Below the pieces are notes generated by a model. It was not told where the DNA came from. It made no database searches and was given only the letters and a program-made list of their open reading frames with translations. A program made the position numbers and the translations under genes. A DNA stretch of 29,017 nt, from assembly GCA_026419775.2 (NCBI GenBank), contig JAOPGA020000246.1, positions 1 through 29,017 on the forward strand, written 5' to 3'. Source of the DNA: Acrasis kona. Its lineage: Eukaryota; Heterolobosea; Eutetramitea; Acrasida; Acrasidae. This document shows, piece after piece, positions 28,151 to 29,017 of this stretch (within the stretch, counting starts at the first letter, position 1; each line of letters opens with the position of its first letter).

Positions 28151-28989
28151 TTATTCTGCGTTGGCATCCGAATCATCCTCCTCCTCCTTATCCTCCTCTT
28201 CGTCCTCCTCTTCGTCCTCCTCCTCCTGCTCTTTCTCCTCCTCTTCATCCTCATCGTCTTCCTCGACGTCATCTCCTTGGTGATTTGCTTGGGTGGCCAA
28301 GAATTTTTTGAATAGTTCCATGTCTACTCCATTTTTCTCAAGATAAGCATTCACCTGTGCCTTCTTAATTGGCTTGTCCGCAACACGCTTTGACTTCGTG
28401 TTCTTGAGTTGCTCTAAAAGATGTGAAATGGAATAAATAATCAACTAACGTGTGATAAGCTTATGAACAGCTTTGTCAAATGGTCTTGTCCCTGACTTCT
28501 CATTGGTAACCAAGTGGCCAAGATCAATTTTCAACTGTTTGACGACCAGTTCTCTCAAGGTCTTACTACCTTCAGCACCATTGGTCCTCATACCTTTGCT
28601 TGCCATTATGTCAAGCTTTGACTCTATAGTTGATGTGATTGCTGTCTTGACATGCTTGCTCAAAGAGTCTGTCACAGCAAATAGACCACCCCACTGATTT
28701 ACAAAATGAAGCACTCCTAAAGCTATTGAAGGTATGCTGCGCGTCATCTCAGTTCTAATAATACTGGCGACATCCTCTTTAGTTAATGACGGACCTGATA
28801 TTAATTAAATAAGTAACTAAAGTGCATCTTACCACTAACGCTGTGCAACCCTACATCAGTAGTTCGCTTTGATCGATCCAAAGCAAACTGTACTTCAGCT
28901 TCCGCCTCTGTTTGTCTCTTTTTCTTTGGTGTTTGCTTTTCTTTTGTTGAGCTCTTCTTTGGCTGAATTGTGCCTATTTTGTTTGATAA
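28151..28989 (-). CDS. Nuclear-type protein with basic head and acidic Glu/Asp tail (5' end beyond window)
   Basis: Exons 28989-28833 (acceptor aacag; earlier exons lie outside the window), 28794-28450 and 28413-28151, with introns of 38 and 36 nt, both phase 1 and in frame. The visible part (about 253 residues) has a lysine-rich segment with an SV40-like nuclear localisation motif (TPKKKR), and a central helical domain of about 150 residues containing 'LHFVNQWGGLFAVTDSLSKH' and 'LRELVVKQLKIDLGHLVTNE'. A basic linker ('KNTKSKRVADKPIKKAQVNA') precedes an uninterrupted acidic tail of about 40 Glu/Asp residues ending 'DDSDANAE'. The stop overlaps an AATAAA. A basic region plus acidic tail is common in histone chaperones and nucleolar proteins, but no specific family is recognised. 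Confidence 0.7.
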
Positions 28990-29017
28990 CTGTTATTGTG
29001 CAAAAACTTGGTAATTA

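Noticed and set aside
1-29017. Retrotransposon (LTR or LINE) explanation for the duplicated blocks
   Set aside because: I found no reverse transcriptase, integrase, protease or RNase H motif in any frame and no LTR pair; splice signals and exon order fit a cellular gene family better.

Overview
The window reads as nuclear DNA of a eukaryote. The genes I could trace are cut by very short GT..AG introns (mostly 31-45 nt, often with a CTAAC/TAACR-like box just before the acceptor), AATAAA signals sit at gene ends, and there is no bacterial operon layout. I cannot name the organism. The best-resolved gene, a secreted or membrane RCC1-repeat protein with a Pro-Thr stalk, an EGF-like module and a C-terminal transmembrane helix, is of a type I associate with free-living amoebae and flagellates (heterolobosean-like), but that is a weak inference.

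Layout. Bases 1-16600 and 23345-27835 are diverged, same-orientation copies of one repetitive locus. Blocks A (1-7400), B (11681-16600) and C (26590-27835) are copies of one unit. Blocks D (7860-11690) and D' (23345-26590) are copies of a second unit. Read on the minus strand, the order is B-D-A on the left and C-D' on the right, so the ancestral unit was probably [A/B/C type]-[D type]. Inside these blocks, minus-strand ORF pieces recur in several copies with matching peptides and splice-like signals, but most copies carry 1-2 nt indels or stops. I read this as a decaying multi-exon gene family with a few pieces still open. Block A also holds about 2 kb missing from B. Within it is a 947-bp element with 13-bp terminal inverted repeats, a 6-bp flanking duplication and its own minus-strand spliced reading frame.

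The middle (16600-23345) is mostly single-copy. It holds a three-exon coiled-coil gene (minus), a perfect 20-bp-arm palindrome, an inverted-repeat-bounded interval with a frameshifted histone-H4-like ORF and fragments of another minus-strand gene, the eight-exon RCC1 gene (minus), and a small spliced gene on the plus strand. The right edge (28151-28989) carries the 3' part of a nuclear-looking gene with a basic N-terminal stretch and a long Glu/Asp tail, next to a 300-bp region dense in short palindromic half-sites.

The standout items are the RCC1 gene, in which each repeat is one exon in the same phase (four exons of exactly 165 nt), the TIR element with an intron-bearing ORF, the H4-like broken ORF, and the mosaic of conserved and decaying pieces in the duplicated blocks. 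All exon joins were made by eye from reading frame and splice consensus, without transcript data.
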